NCBI RefSeq assembly: GCF_017795885.1
Contig: NZ_CP059297.1
Span: 1,927,001 to 1,991,000 of the forward strand
Length of the DNA stretch: 64,000 nucleotides
Direction of reading: 5' to 3'
From: Brevundimonas sp. AJA228-03
GTDB lineage: Bacteria > Pseudomonadota > Alphaproteobacteria > Caulobacterales > Caulobacteraceae
Made by a program: the position numbers and the translations under genes. Numbering within the stretch: the first letter of the stretch is position 1; every line of letters begins with the position of its first letter. Of this stretch, positions 46,303 through 57,284 are shown one piece after another. The notes below the pieces were generated by a model, which was not told the origin of the DNA, did no database searches, and saw nothing but the letters and a program-made list of their open reading frames with translations.

Positions 46303-48389
46303 TCGAGGCCGCTGCGGTCCGTCTTCCAATCGAACAGGGCTTCCAGCACCTGGATTGCCTGACCTCGCGGTGATGTGAGGTCGGGATCGCGGCCCAGAAC
46401 CAGGCGCGCGTCATCGGACGCAGCCAGCATCAGCGACCGGTGCCGGATCGGATCGGCGAACCGGTAGGCGGGAAATCCGCTCTGCCGCAGCCCCAGCGGA
46501 TCGCCACCCCCCCGGAGGCGGAAATCCTCTTCAGCGATCTCGAAGCCATCCTCGGTCCGGCGAAGGGTTTCGAGGCGTTCGCGCGCCGTGTCTCCCAACG
46601 CGCCGTCCTGTCCCCCATACAGCAGGATGCAGGCGCTCGATTTTGCACCGCGTCCGACCCGTCCCCGCAGCTGGTGCAGCTGGGCCAGGCCGAACCGGTC
46701 GGCGTGTTCGATCACCATGATGGTGGCATTGGGCACATCGACACCGACCTCGACGACCGTGGTGGCGACCAGGACCGGCAGGCGACCGTCGGCGAAATCG
46801 GCCATCACGGCTTCGCGTTGCGCGCCCGGCATCTGCCCGTGGGCGAGCCCGACCTCGATGTTCAGAAGGCGATGGAGATCGCGCGCACGGTCCTCGGCTG
46901 CGGCCAGGTCCGTCGCTTCCGATTCTGCGACCAGTGGGCAGATCCAGTAGGCCTGGGCTCCGGACTCCACGGCGGCCTTGAGCCGTGCGGCCACCTCGCC
47001 GATGCGGGCGAGGGGCAGGACGGCTGTGGCGACCGGCGTGCGGCCCGGCGGCTTTTCGGTCAGGCGACTGACCTCCAGCTCGCCATATTGCGTCAGCTCC
47101 AGCGTGCGCGGGATCGGGGTGGCGGACATGGTCAGCAGATGGACGCCGCCGATCCGCGGATCGCCCTTGGCCTGAAGCCGGGCCCGTTCGTTGACGCCAA
47201 AGCGGTGCTGTTCGTCGATGACGGCCAGCGCCAGGCGATGGAAACGGACCGCGTCCTGGAACAGCGCATGGGTGCCGATGGCGACCTTCGCCTCGCCCGA
47301 GGCGAGGGCGGCCAGGCGGTCCCGGCGTTCGACGGTCGTGTCGCGGCCGGTTAGCAGGATCGTCGACAGACCGGCGGCTTCCAGCATCGGCCCCAGCCGC
47401 TGAAAATGCTGGCGGGCCAGGATTTCGGTGGGTGCCATCAGGACGGTCTGAAAGCCGGACCCGGCTGTGTCCGCCATGGCCAGGGCCGCGACGGCAGTCT
47501 TGCCGGATCCGACATCCCCCTGCAGCAGGCGGGCCATCTGTTCGCCGGAGGCCAGGTCACGCCTGATTTCGGCGACCGCCTGCGCCTGGGCACCGGTCAG
47601 GACGAACGGCAGGGAGGCCAGGAGGGCGGCCGATGCCGCGTTGTCATGGATCACCGGAGCCGAGGTGATCTGGCGTGCCCGGCGACGACGCGCAAGCGCC
47701 AGCTGGTGAGCGAACAGCTCGTCATAGGCCAGCCGTTCGCGGGCCGGGCTGTCCGGGGACAGATCGGCCTCGCCCGTCGGCGCGTGCAGAGTGTCCAGCG
47801 CGGCCTTCCAGCCCGGCCAGCCGCGTTTGGTCCGCCAGGCCGGGTCCTGCCATTCGTCGAGATCGGGCGCGATGGCCAGGGCACCGAGCGCCAGTTTGCG
47901 GACGTTCCGCGACGCCAGTCCGGCCGTGGCGGGATAGACCGGCTCGACCGCCGGGATGTCCTCACCCTTGTCCAGCGGCACGATCCAGTCGGGATGGACG
48001 ATCTGGACCTCGCCGTTGAAGCGCTCGACCTTGCCGGACACCAGCCGTCGTTCGCCCCGAGGCAACTGGCGGTCGATGTGTTGCGGACTGCCCCCGAACC
48101 AGATCAGGTGGACGAAGCCGGTCTCGTCACTGGCGCGAACCTTCAGCGGAACACCGGGTCGACCGGGTGCGATCATGCGATCGATCACCACATCGAAGAC
48201 ACCGACCTCGCCCTCGACGGCGTCGGCGGCATGGGTCCTGCGACGGGTGACGACGCCGACAGGCGCCAGGAACAGGACGTCACGCACCAGCGGTCCCGCC
48301 AGCTTCTGAACCATCGGCAGGGTGCGAGGCCCCACGCCTTTCAGGCTGGAAACCTCTGCGAACAGGGGAAAGAGAATCTGGGGTCGCAT
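46299..48389 (-). CDS. recG: ATP-dependent DNA helicase RecG
   Basis: A 696-aa branch-migrating helicase that reverses stalled forks. The wedge/OB domain (~residues 1-230) includes DRQLPRGERRLVSGKVERFNG. Walker A is LLQGDVGSGKTAVAALAM, Walker B/DEQH is VIDEQHRFGVNERARL, and the C-terminal helicase half has TTVVEVGVDVPNATIMVIE and HQLRGRVGRG. The start is ATG 48389 (MRPQILFPLF). It is divergent from sdhE. Confidence 0.96.
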   Translation of the reverse strand: MRPQILFPLFAEVSSLKGVGPRTLPMVQKLAGPLVRDVLFLAPVGVVTRRRTHAADAVEGEVGVFDVVIDRMIAPGRPGVPLKVRASDETGFVHLIWFGGSPQHIDRQLPRGERRLVSGKVERFNGEVQIVHPDWIVPLDKGEDIPAVEPVYPATAGLASRNVRKLALGALAIAPDLDEWQDPAWRTKRGWPGWKAALDTLHAPTGEADLSPDSPARERLAYDELFAHQLALARRRRARQITSAPVIHDNAASAALLASLPFVLTGAQAQAVAEIRRDLASGEQMARLLQGDVGSGKTAVAALAMADTAGSGFQTVLMAPTEILARQHFQRLGPMLEAAGLSTILLTGRDTTVERRDRLAALASGEAKVAIGTHALFQDAVRFHRLALAVIDEQHRFGVNERARLQAKGDPRIGGVHLLTMSATPIPRTLELTQYGELEVSRLTEKPPGRTPVATAVLPLARIGEVAARLKAAVESGAQAYWICPLVAESEATDLAAAEDRARDLHRLLNIEVGLAHGQMPGAQREAVMADFADGRLPVLVATTVVEVGVDVPNATIMVIEHADRFGLAQLHQLRGRVGRGAKSSACILLYGGQDGALGDTARERLETLRRTEDGFEIAEEDFRLRGGGDPLGLRQSGFPAYRFADPIRHRSLMLAASDDARLVLGRDPDLTSPRGQAIQVLEALFDWKTDRSGLD

Positions 48390-48465
48390 CGGCCGCGACA
48401 ATAGACGCCAAGGCTCCGCTGGCGAAACGGGCGCGACACCTCTATCTGCTGGGCCGAACTGACCA

Positions 48466-48807
48466 ATGGACCGGGCAAGGATTCTTGTGGCCGATAACGA
48501 CGCGCGTGCCGAAACCGAAATCCGCCGCCAGCGGCTGGGCCGGATCACCTTCCGGGCCTGGCGGCGCGGGTTTCGCGAGGCCGATCTGGTGCTGGGGCCG
48601 TTCATGGAGCGGGAAGGCAAGGGTCTGAGCGACGCCGATCTGGACAGTCTCGAGGCCCTGCTGGCCGAGGACAACGATCACGAGCTTTATGCCTGGATCA
48701 TCGAAACCCAGGCTACGCCGGCCGAACACGACACACCGCTGATGGCCAGGCTGCGCACCTTCATGCGCGGCCATGTCGCCGCGGCGGTCGCCGAGGGAGC
48801 GGGCTGA
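48466..48807 (+). CDS. sdhE: FAD assembly factor SdhE (succinate dehydrogenase assembly factor 2)
   Basis: A 113-aa protein that helps attach FAD covalently to SdhA. The conserved RGxxE motif is seen in WRRGFREADLVLGPFMERE, followed by LDSLEALLAEDNDHELYAWI. Length is normal for alphaproteobacteria. Its TGA overlaps the mfd ATG, a conserved coupling in this group. Confidence 0.94.
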   Translation: MDRARILVADNDARAETEIRRQRLGRITFRAWRRGFREADLVLGPFMEREGKGLSDADLDSLEALLAEDNDHELYAWIIETQATPAEHDTPLMARLRTFMRGHVAAAVAEGAG

Positions 48808-51800
48808 TGGACGGCGCGAGCCTGGAAAAGCGGGCCGATCACGAGCTGGGCGGCGCGCCCGAGGGTCTGGATGCCCTCATCATCGCCGAGCGGCTGAAGG
48901 CGGCGGGCGGCATCGGCGTGTTCGTGGCCCGGGACTATTCGCGTTCGACGGCTTTCGTGCAGGCGTTCCAGTTCTTCGCCAGGGACATCGAGGTCGTCGA
49001 GTTTCCGGCCTGGGACTGTCTGCCCTACGACCGGCTGAGCCCGACGTCGGGGGTGTCCGCCGAGCGGATGGCGGGTCTGACGGCGCTGGCGCGACGGGGC
49101 GTGGACGAGCGCAAGCCCTTGCTTCTGGTCACGACCGTGGCCGCCGCCATGCAGAGGACCCCGCCGCGGGCCGTCACGACCTCGGCCGGGTTCGATGCCG
49201 TCGTCGGGCGCGAGCTCGATACGGCGGCGCTGGAGACCTATTTCACGACCAACGGCTATATGCGGGCTTCGACCGTGAACGAACGGGGCGAATACGCCGT
49301 TCGGGGAGGGGTCATCGATGTCTTTCCGCCGGGTTTCGACGAGCCGGTGCGACTGGACATGTTCGGCTCCGAACTGGAGTCCATCCGGACCTTCGATCCC
49401 GAGACCCAGCGATCTACCGGTCAGCGGCGCGAGGTCGCCCTGTCGCCCGTGTCCGAGGCCCTGCTGAATGCGGAGACCATCAGCCGCTTCCGCACCGGAT
49501 ATCTGAACCTGTTCGGCGCATCCGGCGATGATCCGCTTTACGCCGCCGTGAGCGAGGGCGCGCGGCGCCAGGGCATGGAGCACTGGCTGCCGCTGCTCTA
49601 TCCGCATCTGGAGACGCTGTTCGATTATCTGCCGGATCGGGCGGCGATCTTTCTGGATCATCAGGCCGAGGCGGCGCGCGTGGAGCGCTGGGCCCTGACC
49701 CGCGATGCCTTTGAGGCGCGGCACGAGGCGTCCAGGACCAAGGGAGGTGCGGCGAACCGGGCTCTGGCCCCGGAGCTGCTGTATCTGCCGGATGCGGACT
49801 GGAACTCGGCCCTGGCCGGTCGGCAGGTGCGTCGCCTGACGCCGTTCGATGCAGCGGCGGAAGATGCGGGCGGCCGTCTGGGGCGGACCTTCGCAGCCGA
49901 GCGAGCCCAGGACAGCGTCAATCTGTTTGAAGCCGTGGCGGCCCATGCGGCGGCGCTCAGGGCCGACGGCAGGCGGGTGCTGTTCGCTTCGTGGAGCGAG
50001 GGCTCGTCGGACCGACTGGGCGTGATGCTCGCAGATCACGGGCTGGACCATGTCGTGGCCGTGCGCGACTGGGCCGACGTGCAGACGGCACCCAGGGACC
50101 TCTATCTGCGCGCCATCCTGCCGGTCGAGCACGGCTTCACCACGCCCGACATCGCCGTCATTTCCGAAACCGACATCCTTGGCGACCGGCTGGCGCGGCC
50201 CAAACGCAAGCGTCGGGCGGCGAATTTCTTGGCCGAGGCCTCCGCCCTGACGACCGGCGATCTGGTCGTCCACCTCGATCATGGCATCGGCCGCTATGAG
50301 GGCCTTAAAACCCTGGAGATCCAGGAGGCCCCGCACGATTGCCTCGAACTGCTCTATGCCGGTGACAGCAAACTCTATCTACCCGTTGAAAACATTGATC
50401 TGCTAACCCGCTACGGGTCGGAGTCCGATGGCGTTCAGCTCGACCGGCTGGGCGGCGCGGCCTGGCAGGGCAGGAAGGCCAGGGCCAAGGCCCGGCTGCG
50501 CGACATGGCAGAGGGGCTCATCGCGCTGGCGGCCAAGCGGGCCCTGCGGGTCGGCGAGGCGATCACCCCGCCGCACGGCCTGTTCGACGAATTCTGCGCG
50601 CGTTTCCCCTACGAGGAGACCGACGATCAGCTCAACGCCATCGGCGACGTGCTGGAGGATCTCGGCAAGGGTGTGCCGATGGACCGGCTGATCTGCGGCG
50701 ACGTCGGCTTCGGCAAGACCGAGGTCGCCATCCGTGCCGCCTTCGTCGTGGCCATGACCGGTCAACAGGTCGCGATCGTCTGTCCGACGACGCTTCTGGC
50801 CCGCCAGCATTTCAAGACCTTCAGCGAACGCTTTGCCGGCTGGCCGATCAAGGTCCGCCACCTGTCGCGCATGGTCACCGCAAAGGACGCGGCCGAGACG
50901 CGCAGCGGTCTGAAGGACGGTTCGTTCGAGATCGTGGTCGGCACCCATGCGGTGCTGTCCGATCAGGTCGGGTTCAAGGACCTGGGTCTGGTCATCGTCG
51001 ACGAGGAGCAGCACTTCGGGGTCAAGCACAAGGAGAAGCTCAAATCCTTGCGCGCCGACGTCCACCTGCTGACCCTGACCGCGACGCCGATCCCGCGCAC
51101 ATTGCAGATGGCCCTTTCGGGCATCCGCGAGATGTCGATCATCGCCACACCGCCGGTCGATCGTCTGGCCGTGCGGACCTATGTCGCGCCGTGGGATCCG
51201 GTCATGGTGCGCGAGGCCCTGCTGCGCGAAAAGTACCGCGGTGGCCAGGCCTTCTACGTCTGTCCCCGCCTGGCAGACCTGCCCGACGTCGAGGCGTTCC
51301 TCCGGGGCCAGGTGCCGGAGGTCAGGTTCGTCGTCGGTCACGGACAGATGAGCCCGACCCAGCTGGAGGACGTGATGAGCGCCTTCTATGACGGCAGCTA
51401 TGATGTGCTGGTCTCGACCACGATCGTCGAAAGCGGCATCGACATCCCGACCGCCAACACCTTGATCGTCCACCGCGCCGACATGTTCGGCCTTGCCCAG
51501 CTGCACCAGATCCGGGGTCGTATCGGCCGGTCTAAGGCGCGGGCCTTTGCCTATCTGACGGTCGATCCGAAACGACCCCTGACCCTGTCGGCCGAGCGGC
51601 GTCTGCAGGTGTTGCAGTCGCTCGACAACCTGGGGGCAGGGTTCCAGCTGGCCAGCCACGACCTCGACCAGCGCGGCGGTGGCAACCTGCTGGGCGACGA
51701 ACAGTCGGGCCATATCCGCGAAGTCGGCGTCGAACTGTATCAGCAGATGCTGGAAGACGCGGTCGCCGAGCTGCGCCAGAACGGCAGCGAGGGCGTGGCG

Positions 51801-52259
51801 GATCGCGGCTGGTCGCCCGCCATCAATGTCGGGGCGGCCGTCCTGATTCCCGAGGATTATGTCTCGGACCTCAACGTCCGTCTGAGCCTTTATCGTCGTC
51901 TGTCCGACGCGGAGAACAACGAGACACGAGAGGCTCTGGCGGCCGAACTGATCGACCGGTTTGGACCGTTGCCGGACGAAGCCAGACAGCTGCTTCGCAT
52001 CGTGGGGATCAAGGCCAGCTGCAAGACCGCCAGCATCGAACGCATCGACATCGGGCCCAAGGGCTGCGTGCTGACGCTGCGGGACAACCGCTTCCCCAAT
52101 CCTGTCGGGCTGGTCGGACTGATTCAGAAGAACCACGCGACGTGGAAGATCCGGCCGGATCAGAAAATCGTGGTGAAGGGCGACTGGCCCACGCCGGAGG
52201 ACCGGCTGAAGGTCGCCGAGCGGATCACCACCGACCTGGCGCGGGTCGCGCGGGCCTGA
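48807..52259 (+). CDS. mfd: Transcription-repair coupling factor Mfd
   Basis: A 1150-aa ATP-dependent translocase that removes stalled RNA polymerase and recruits UvrA. The UvrB-homology region (~1-330) starts the protein, the RNA-polymerase interaction domain contains [19 protein letters not shown], Walker A is [25 protein letters not shown] is motif II, and the TRG region holds [18 protein letters not shown]. The C-terminal domain is present. Full length. It shares the RecG-type motor with the gene 400 bp away. Confidence 0.97.
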   Translation: MDGASLEKRADHELGGAPEGLDALIIAERLKAAGGIGVFVARDYSRSTAFVQAFQFFARDIEVVEFPAWDCLPYDRLSPTSGVSAERMAGLTALARRGVDERKPLLLVTTVAAAMQRTPPRAVTTSAGFDAVVGRELDTAALETYFTTNGYMRASTVNERGEYAVRGGVIDVFPPGFDEPVRLDMFGSELESIRTFDPETQRSTGQRREVALSPVSEALLNAETISRFRTGYLNLFGASGDDPLYAAVSEGARRQGMEHWLPLLYPHLETLFDYLPDRAAIFLDHQAEAARVERWALTRDAFEARHEASRTKGGAANRALAPELLYLPDADWNSALAGRQVRRLTPFDAAAEDAGGRLGRTFAAERAQDSVNLFEAVAAHAAALRADGRRVLFASWSEGSSDRLGVMLADHGLDHVVAVRDWADVQTAPRDLYLRAILPVEHGFTTPDIAVISETDILGDRLARPKRKRRAANFLAEASALTTGDLVVHLDHGIGRYEGLKTLEIQEAPHDCLELLYAGDSKLYLPVENIDLLTRYGSESDGVQLDRLGGAAWQGRKARAKARLRDMAEGLIALAAKRALRVGEAITPPHGLFDEFCARFPYEETDDQLNAIGDVLEDLGKGVPMDRLICGDVGFGKTEVAIRAAFVVAMTGQQVAIVCPTTLLARQHFKTFSERFAGWPIKVRHLSRMVTAKDAAETRSGLKDGSFEIVVGTHAVLSDQVGFKDLGLVIVDEEQHFGVKHKEKLKSLRADVHLLTLTATPIPRTLQMALSGIREMSIIATPPVDRLAVRTYVAPWDPVMVREALLREKYRGGQAFYVCPRLADLPDVEAFLRGQVPEVRFVVGHGQMSPTQLEDVMSAFYDGSYDVLVSTTIVESGIDIPTANTLIVHRADMFGLAQLHQIRGRIGRSKARAFAYLTVDPKRPLTLSAERRLQVLQSLDNLGAGFQLASHDLDQRGGGNLLGDEQSGHIREVGVELYQQMLEDAVAELRQNGSEGVADRGWSPAINVGAAVLIPEDYVSDLNVRLSLYRRLSDAENNETREALAAELIDRFGPLPDEARQLLRIVGIKASCKTASIERIDIGPKGCVLTLRDNRFPNPVGLVGLIQKNHATWKIRPDQKIVVKGDWPTPEDRLKVAERITTDLARVARA

Positions 52260-52265
52260 TCGCGG

Positions 52266-53588
52266 TCAGGCGGGCGGGGGGTCGCCGCGCTCGCCCTCGG
52301 CCGGTTTCAGGCCATAGGGCTCGACCAGGCGCCACACATGGTCAGGGATCATCGATTTCATCCGGCGCGGCTCCTCGCGGCGCAGATGGATCACCGTCTC
52401 GGCGGCCTTCATCTCCAGCCGGGTGCGGGCGAACTCCAGCCCGCGCGGTCCGGTGCGTGGCTGCAGCCAGCTGACGATCGGACGGACCCAGTCGGGCATA
52501 CGGCGCAGGGGCAGGCCGCCCGCCGCGCGCTCCACATTGGCGATGAAACCGGCCACGGCGACCTTGCGCTTTCCCTTGTCGCCGGGCTCGGACAACGCGA
52601 CCTCGTCGCCCAGCAAATCCAGCAGTTCCTCGCCGCGATCGTTGCGGACCAGCAGCCACTGCTCGCCCTGACCGGCCATGTAGCCGACGGTGATGTCGGC
52701 CAGGGCATTGGTGTAGTCGACGCAGGTCCGGCAGGTGAGCGGGAAGAAATCCGGGGCCAGTTGCGAGATCGGCAGGGACAGGAAGGGGATGGTCTTCACC
52801 CGACCGTTCGTGAACCTCAGCTCGACATTATAGTCGGCGCGGAATTCCAGATAGGTGATGGTGTCGGGGTGCTCCGACAGCAGGGCCAGAAACGTATGGA
52901 AGCGTTCGGTCGTGGTGTTGTCCGAACAGGGGGTGCCGACGACATAGAGTTTGTCGAAACCCAGCTCGGCCTCCAGCGCACGGAGGGCGTAGACCTGGCA
53001 GGGGATGCCGATAACGGCGAGGCGGCGGTATCCCCGGGCGCGCGCATTCTCCAGCAGGGCCAGCAGGGGCGCATAGCCCATCCGCATGCCGCGTACCTGG
53101 GCCATCGCGGACGCCTCCGTGACCAGGACCGGCATGGGCCGCCACCGGTCATCGGGATCGGGGGCCATGGTCAGGACCGCATCGACCGCGCCGGTTTCGA
53201 GCAGGCGTTCGCCGATACGGGTGGTGATGCCGGTCCACTGGGCGCCGGGAGCCGGTGCCCGCAGCGAAGCGCGGACCATGCGCTTCACGGGTCCGAAGAA
53301 CAGTTCGTCGGGCCTGGTCGCCGGATCGCGCGTCCGGCCATGAACGCGCGTCTCCATGGCCGGATAGTCCGGCTTGATGAATTGGCAGGCCTTGCCACAC
53401 AGCGTCGGATCTTCCATGCGCGACACGCCGCAGTCGGTGCACAGATTGCGAGGAACGGGCGGGCGCACGGTCGGGGCCCAGACGGGCGCAGAGGGGTCGG
53501 CGGAAACAGGCAAGGCGGGCGTTCCGAAGCGCCGGCCTTGTGCGACCGGACCGCGAGGAACCCACGCCAACGCTGGGCCGTCAAGCAC
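52266..53588 (-). CDS. Coenzyme F420 hydrogenase/dehydrogenase beta-subunit-like iron-sulfur flavoprotein (BciB/HCAR-like)
   Basis: A ~440-aa protein of the FrhB family. The N-terminal ferredoxin-like cysteines are LCTDCGVSRMEDPTLCGKAC; further conserved parts are GIPCQVYALRALE, GTPCSDNTTTERF and PLTCRTCVDYTNALADITVG. In phototrophs and plants this subfamily contains divinyl chlorophyllide reductase BciB and 7-hydroxymethyl chlorophyll a reductase. No F420 or chlorophyll gene is visible here. The GTG 53588 start is uncertain, and the upstream ~50 residues are low-complexity. The 5' end abuts a dispersed repeat. Confidence 0.85.
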   Translation of the reverse strand: MLDGPALAWVPRGPVAQGRRFGTPALPVSADPSAPVWAPTVRPPVPRNLCTDCGVSRMEDPTLCGKACQFIKPDYPAMETRVHGRTRDPATRPDELFFGPVKRMVRASLRAPAPGAQWTGITTRIGERLLETGAVDAVLTMAPDPDDRWRPMPVLVTEASAMAQVRGMRMGYAPLLALLENARARGYRRLAVIGIPCQVYALRALEAELGFDKLYVVGTPCSDNTTTERFHTFLALLSEHPDTITYLEFRADYNVELRFTNGRVKTIPFLSLPISQLAPDFFPLTCRTCVDYTNALADITVGYMAGQGEQWLLVRNDRGEELLDLLGDEVALSEPGDKGKRKVAVAGFIANVERAAGGLPLRRMPDWVRPIVSWLQPRTGPRGLEFARTRLEMKAAETVIHLRREEPRRMKSMIPDHVWRLVEPYGLKPAEGERGDPPPA

Positions 53589-53597
53589 GCATGCCGC

Positions 53598-53653
53598 CGC
53601 CCGACACAGCCCGCGCTCAAGCAGCGAGCGACCGCATCGCGAGCGTTAGCGCA
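53598..53653. repeat. Inverted copy of the tRNA-associated repeat, near tRNA-Asp
   Basis: The reverse strand reads GCTAACGCTCGCGATGCGG, TCGCTCGCTGCTTGAGC, then GCGGGCTGTGTCGGG. It differs from the 32130 unit in only a few bases over the first 36 bp. It is a single copy, 45 bp beyond the 3' end of tRNA-Asp. Confidence 0.85.
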
Positions 53654-53662
53654 CAAAAGAGA

Positions 53663-53699
53663 GGGAGGGCGCCATCCCTTCTGCTTCAGAAGAGATGGC
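53663..53699 (-). terminator. Candidate terminator of tRNA-Asp
   Basis: On the minus strand GCCATCTCTTCTG and CAGAAGGGATGGC pair around AAG, directly after the tRNA body and overlapping its CCA, followed by a pyrimidine-rich CTCTCTTTT run at 53655-53665. Confidence 0.6.
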
Positions 53700-53772
53700 G
53701 CGAGTGACGGGGCTCGAACCCGCGACCTCCGGCGTGACAGGCCGGCACTCTAACCAACTGAGCTACACCCGC
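53696..53772 (-). tRNA. tRNA-Asp (anticodon GTC)
   Basis: A 77-base cloverleaf on the minus strand: acceptor GCGGGTG with CACTCGC, anticodon stem CCGGC/GCCGG with loop CTGTCAC (anticodon GTC), discriminator G, encoded CCA. Confidence 0.96.
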
Positions 53773-53811
53773 GTTTCCCGCTGCGTCGTCTCCGGCGCGG
53801 CGAGGGGCGTC

Positions 53812-53840
53812 GTTTAGGCGGGGGCTCGCCGGTGTGTCAA
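53812..53840 (-). promoter_or_regulatory. Candidate promoter of tRNA-Asp
   Basis: On the minus strand TTGACA (53840-53835) is followed after 17 bp by CTAAAC (53817-53812), 40 bp before the tRNA start. Confidence 0.6.
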
Positions 53841-53873
53841 GCGAGGATCGGGAGCGCGTTCGAAACTTCCTCG

Positions 53874-55454
53874 TCAACCGGCGATCGACGCGCCTGCGAC
53901 GGGCACAGGCAGCTGGTAATGAACCCCGACGCCCGGTCCCAACGGCAGGTCCATGGCGACCCAGGCCGCCACCATGATCAGCCCGGCCACGAGGAACGAC
54001 CCTGCATAGGGCAGCATATTGGCAAGGAGGGAGCCCAGTCCGAATCGGGGATCCCACCGCTGGGCGAAGGTCAGGATCAGGGGGAAATAGCTCATCAGGG
54101 GCGTGGCGATATTGGTGACGGAATCGCCCATGCGGTAGGCGGCGGTCGTCATCTCCGGGCTGATGCCCAGCAGCATGAACATCGGGACCACAATGGGAGC
54201 CAGCGCCGACCATTTGGCCGAGGCCGAACCGATGAACAGGTCGAAGAAGCAGGAGACCAGCACGACGGCGATCAGCAGAAGCGGGGTCGGCAGGGCGACG
54301 CTCTTCAGATATTCCGCGCCGCCGACCGCCAGGATCGGTCCCAGTCCGGACCAGTTGAACATGGCCACGAAGTGGGCGGCGAAGAAGGCCAGGACGATGT
54401 AGGGGGCCATCTGGGCGATGCCGTCGCGCATCATGACCACGAGATCGCGGTGGCTCGCCACCGTACCCGCGCCGACCCCGTAGGCCCCGCCCGCCAGGAA
54501 GAACAGGATGGCAAAGAAGGCGACCAGGGACTGGTAGAGCGGGTTGAACCGCTGGTTCGGCTCGGCCTCCGCATCGATGAAGGGCGAACCGGGCAGGAAG
54601 GTGATGGTGGCCCACAGCGCGACCATGGCCAGCAGCGTCAGGCCGGCGAAGGCCAGACCGCGCTTTTCAGCAGCGGTCAGCGAGACCTTGTCGTGAAGGC
54701 CGGCCCGCCCGGACAGGATGGGCGAGCGGCCCTTCAGGCGCGGCTCTATGACCACGTCGGTCAGGAACCAGATGATCGGTGTGAATACGATCACCATGCC
54801 GATCGAGAAGAACCAGTTGCCCGCGATGGTGACGGAATAGGCGGGATCGATCAGCTGGGCCGCGGACTCGGTGATGCCCAGGATCAGGGCATCGGAGGCC
54901 CCCGGAAACAGATTGCCCGCGAACCCGCCGGACACCGCCGCGAACCCGGCCGCGAGCCCCGCCAGGGGATGACGTCCTGCCGCCGAGAAGATCACGGCCG
55001 CCAGGGGAATGACGACGACATAGGCGGCGTCCGACGCATGGTGTGACACCATGCCGGTGACCGCCACCGCCGGCGTGAGGATGAACCGGGGCGCGTTCAG
55101 CAACATGCCTCGAAAGGCGGTGGTGAACAGACCGGCGCGCTCGGCCACCGCCGCGCCGTAGACGACGGTCAGCACGATCCCCAGGGGCGGGAAGGCCGCC
55201 AGGGTCTTTGGCATGTCGATGAACAGCTTTGAGAGATTGTCGGTCGAGAGCAGGCTTTGAGCCTGCAAGGCCTCGCCCGTCACCGGATTGACCGTTGCCC
55301 ATCCCAGCCCGGCACCGACCATACTGAGCACGATCAGGGCGAGGATGAACCAGAGGAACAGGAAGACGGGATCGGGCAGGCTGTTGCCGGTGCGCTCGAC
55401 AAGGCCCAGGAAGCCCTTGGCGGGCGGGAGGCCTTCGGGGGTTACGTCGGTCAT
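53874..55454 (-). CDS. AbgT family transporter
   Basis: A 526-aa membrane protein with 12 or more hydrophobic segments. [20 protein letters not shown] at the N-terminus, [38 protein letters not shown] and the paired [17 protein letters not shown] with [20 protein letters not shown] match AbgT proteins. These import p-aminobenzoyl-glutamate in E. coli and export sulfonamide drugs in other species; which applies here is not clear. It stands alone. Confidence 0.95.
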   Translation of the reverse strand: MTDVTPEGLPPAKGFLGLVERTGNSLPDPVFLFLWFILALIVLSMVGAGLGWATVNPVTGEALQAQSLLSTDNLSKLFIDMPKTLAAFPPLGIVLTVVYGAAVAERAGLFTTAFRGMLLNAPRFILTPAVAVTGMVSHHASDAAYVVVIPLAAVIFSAAGRHPLAGLAAGFAAVSGGFAGNLFPGASDALILGITESAAQLIDPAYSVTIAGNWFFSIGMVIVFTPIIWFLTDVVIEPRLKGRSPILSGRAGLHDKVSLTAAEKRGLAFAGLTLLAMVALWATITFLPGSPFIDAEAEPNQRFNPLYQSLVAFFAILFFLAGGAYGVGAGTVASHRDLVVMMRDGIAQMAPYIVLAFFAAHFVAMFNWSGLGPILAVGGAEYLKSVALPTPLLLIAVVLVSCFFDLFIGSASAKWSALAPIVVPMFMLLGISPEMTTAAYRMGDSVTNIATPLMSYFPLILTFAQRWDPRFGLGSLLANMLPYAGSFLVAGLIMVAAWVAMDLPLGPGVGVHYQLPVPVAGASIAG

Positions 55455-55651
55455 GGCTGGGCGGCACCCCTCTCAGTCGGAAGGCCACCATAAAGTCAGA
55501 CGGTGCCCCATCAGCACAACCCCGGTGCGACATTCTGTGCGAACCGTTCTCAACAAGAAATCGTTTCGTCGCATGGGTTTGAACCGCTGCGATCTTGGGT
55601 CTAGAAAGCGGCGAATCCGCCGCCTCCCCCTTGCGGCAGGGACCCTTCGTC

Positions 55652-56029
55652 ATGAACGCATTCCTTTTGCAGTATCTGCCCATCGTGATCTTCCTGGGGA
55701 TCGCAACGGTGCTGGGCCTGGGCTTCATGATCGCCGCCTGGGTCCTGGCCCCTTCGAACCCCGACAGCGAGAAGCTGTCGGCCTACGAGTGCGGGTTCAA
55801 TGCCTTCGACGACGCGCGGATGAAGTTCGACGTCCGGTTTTATCTGGTGTCGATCCTGTTCATCATCTTCGATCTGGAAGTGGCCTTTCTGTTCCCCTGG
55901 GCCGTATCGATGTTCGATCTCGCTCGGCCCGAGATGATCTTCGCCTTCTGGTCGATGATGGCCTTCCTCGGCGTCCTGACCGTCGGCTTCATCTACGAAT
56001 GGAAGAAGGGCGCGCTGGAATGGCAATAG
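55652..56029 (+). CDS. nuoA: NADH-quinone oxidoreductase subunit A
   Basis: A 125-aa membrane subunit with three helices. [20 protein letters not shown] is the conserved loop that includes the redox-sensitive cysteine, and [18 protein letters not shown] follows. It opens the nuo operon; the 197-bp gap from the divergent abgT gene probably holds the operon promoter, though I cannot pick out one with confidence. nuoB begins 10 bp before its stop. Confidence 0.96.
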   Translation: MNAFLLQYLPIVIFLGIATVLGLGFMIAAWVLAPSNPDSEKLSAYECGFNAFDDARMKFDVRFYLVSILFIIFDLEVAFLFPWAVSMFDLARPEMIFAFWSMMAFLGVLTVGFIYEWKKGALEWQ

Positions 56030-56601
56030 TCGCACCATCGAGCCCGCTGCCCACGGCCTATGGCCAGGGCGGCCGTTCGACCGTCGAGGGCTACGACCCC
56101 AAAATCCACGACAAGTTCTTCGAGGCGGTCAACACCGAGATCGCCGAGCAGGGCTTCCTGACCGCGTCTCTGGATGACGTCATCAACTGGGCCCGCACGG
56201 GCAGCCTGATGTGGATGACCTTCGGTCTGGCCTGCTGTGCCGTGGAAATGATCCAGGCGTCCATGCCGCGCTATGATCTCGAGCGGTTCGGCATGGCCCC
56301 GCGCGCCAGCCCACGCCAGTCGGATCTGATGATCGTCGCCGGCACCCTGACCAACAAGATGGCTCCGGCCCTGCGCAAGGTCTACGACCAGATGCCGGAC
56401 CCGCGTTACGTCCTGTCGATGGGCAGCTGTGCCAACGGCGGTGGCTATTACCACTACAGCTACAGCGTCGTGCGCGGCTGCGACCGTATCGTGCCGGTTG
56501 ACGTCTATGTGCCCGGCTGCCCACCGACGGCCGAGGCCCTGATCTACGGCCTGCTGCAGCTGCAGAAGAAGATCCGGCGGACGGGGACGATCGACCGGTG
56601 A
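56020..56601 (+). CDS. nuoB: NADH-quinone oxidoreductase subunit B
   Basis: A 193-aa peripheral subunit holding cluster N2. The ligands are in [26 protein letters not shown] and [15 protein letters not shown]. The [20 protein letters not shown] region is standard. Start ATG 56020 lies inside nuoA, and its TGA overlaps nuoC as GTGA. Confidence 0.97.
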   Translation: MAIVAPSSPLPTAYGQGGRSTVEGYDPKIHDKFFEAVNTEIAEQGFLTASLDDVINWARTGSLMWMTFGLACCAVEMIQASMPRYDLERFGMAPRASPRQSDLMIVAGTLTNKMAPALRKVYDQMPDPRYVLSMGSCANGGGYYHYSYSVVRGCDRIVPVDVYVPGCPPTAEALIYGLLQLQKKIRRTGTIDR

Positions 56602-57278
56602 GCGAGTTCGAACAGCCCAAATACGCGATCGGCCACCTGGCGACCGTCGCCGCCAACACCGCCGTCCTGACGCCGCTGGGCCAGGAGATGGTGGCCGAGC
56701 TGCAGGTCGATGCGACCGTGGCCTATGGCGAGCTGACGCTGACCTGCCACCGCGACCGGATCGTGAGCGTGCTGACGGACCTGCGCGACCGCTTCGGGTT
56801 CCAGCAGCTGCTGGACGTCTGCGGCGTGGACTATCCCGACCGGGCCGAACGGTTCGACGTCGTCTATCATCTGCTGAGCCTGACGCGGAACACGCGCATC
56901 CGGGTCAAGGTCACGACCGACGAGGTCCAGCCGGTGCCCAGCGTCATCTCTGTCTATCCTTCAGCCGAATGGTTCGAGCGCGAGGCGTTCGACATGTACG
57001 GCATGCTGTTCTCGGACCACCCGGACCTGCGCCGCCTGCTGACCGACTACGGGTTCCAGGGGCATCCGCTGCGCAAGGACTTCCCGATGACCGGCTATGT
57101 CGAGGTCCGCTATGATGAACAGCAGAAGCGGGTGGTCTATGAGCCCGTCAAGCTGACGCAGGAGTTCCGCAACTTCGACTTCCTGTCGCCGTGGGAAGGT
57201 GCCGAGTATCCGGCCTCCGTCCTGCCTGGCGACGAGAAGGCACCCGGGGCGGTCCCGGGGCCCAAGGCGACGGGATGA
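56598..57278 (+). CDS. nuoC: NADH-quinone oxidoreductase subunit C
   Basis: A 226-aa peripheral-arm subunit. [36 protein letters not shown] and [20 protein letters not shown] are the conserved block that contacts NuoD. A C-terminal ~40-residue tail follows. GTG 56598 is the start. NuoC and NuoD are separate genes here, split by a small membrane-protein gene. Confidence 0.96.
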   Translation: MSEFEQPKYAIGHLATVAANTAVLTPLGQEMVAELQVDATVAYGELTLTCHRDRIVSVLTDLRDRFGFQQLLDVCGVDYPDRAERFDVVYHLLSLTRNTRIRVKVTTDEVQPVPSVISVYPSAEWFEREAFDMYGMLFSDHPDLRRLLTDYGFQGHPLRKDFPMTGYVEVRYDEQQKRVVYEPVKLTQEFRNFDFLSPWEGAEYPASVLPGDEKAPGAVPGPKATG

Positions 57279-57284
57279 TCGACC

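Noticed and set aside
46440..48404. Plus-strand ORFs of ~300 codons opposite recG
   Set aside because: Antisense to a fully conserved helicase gene and without recognisable motifs.
53686..54615. 309-codon minus-strand ORF overlapping abgT and the tRNA
   Set aside because: Off-frame with the AbgT gene and running through tRNA-Asp; shadow.
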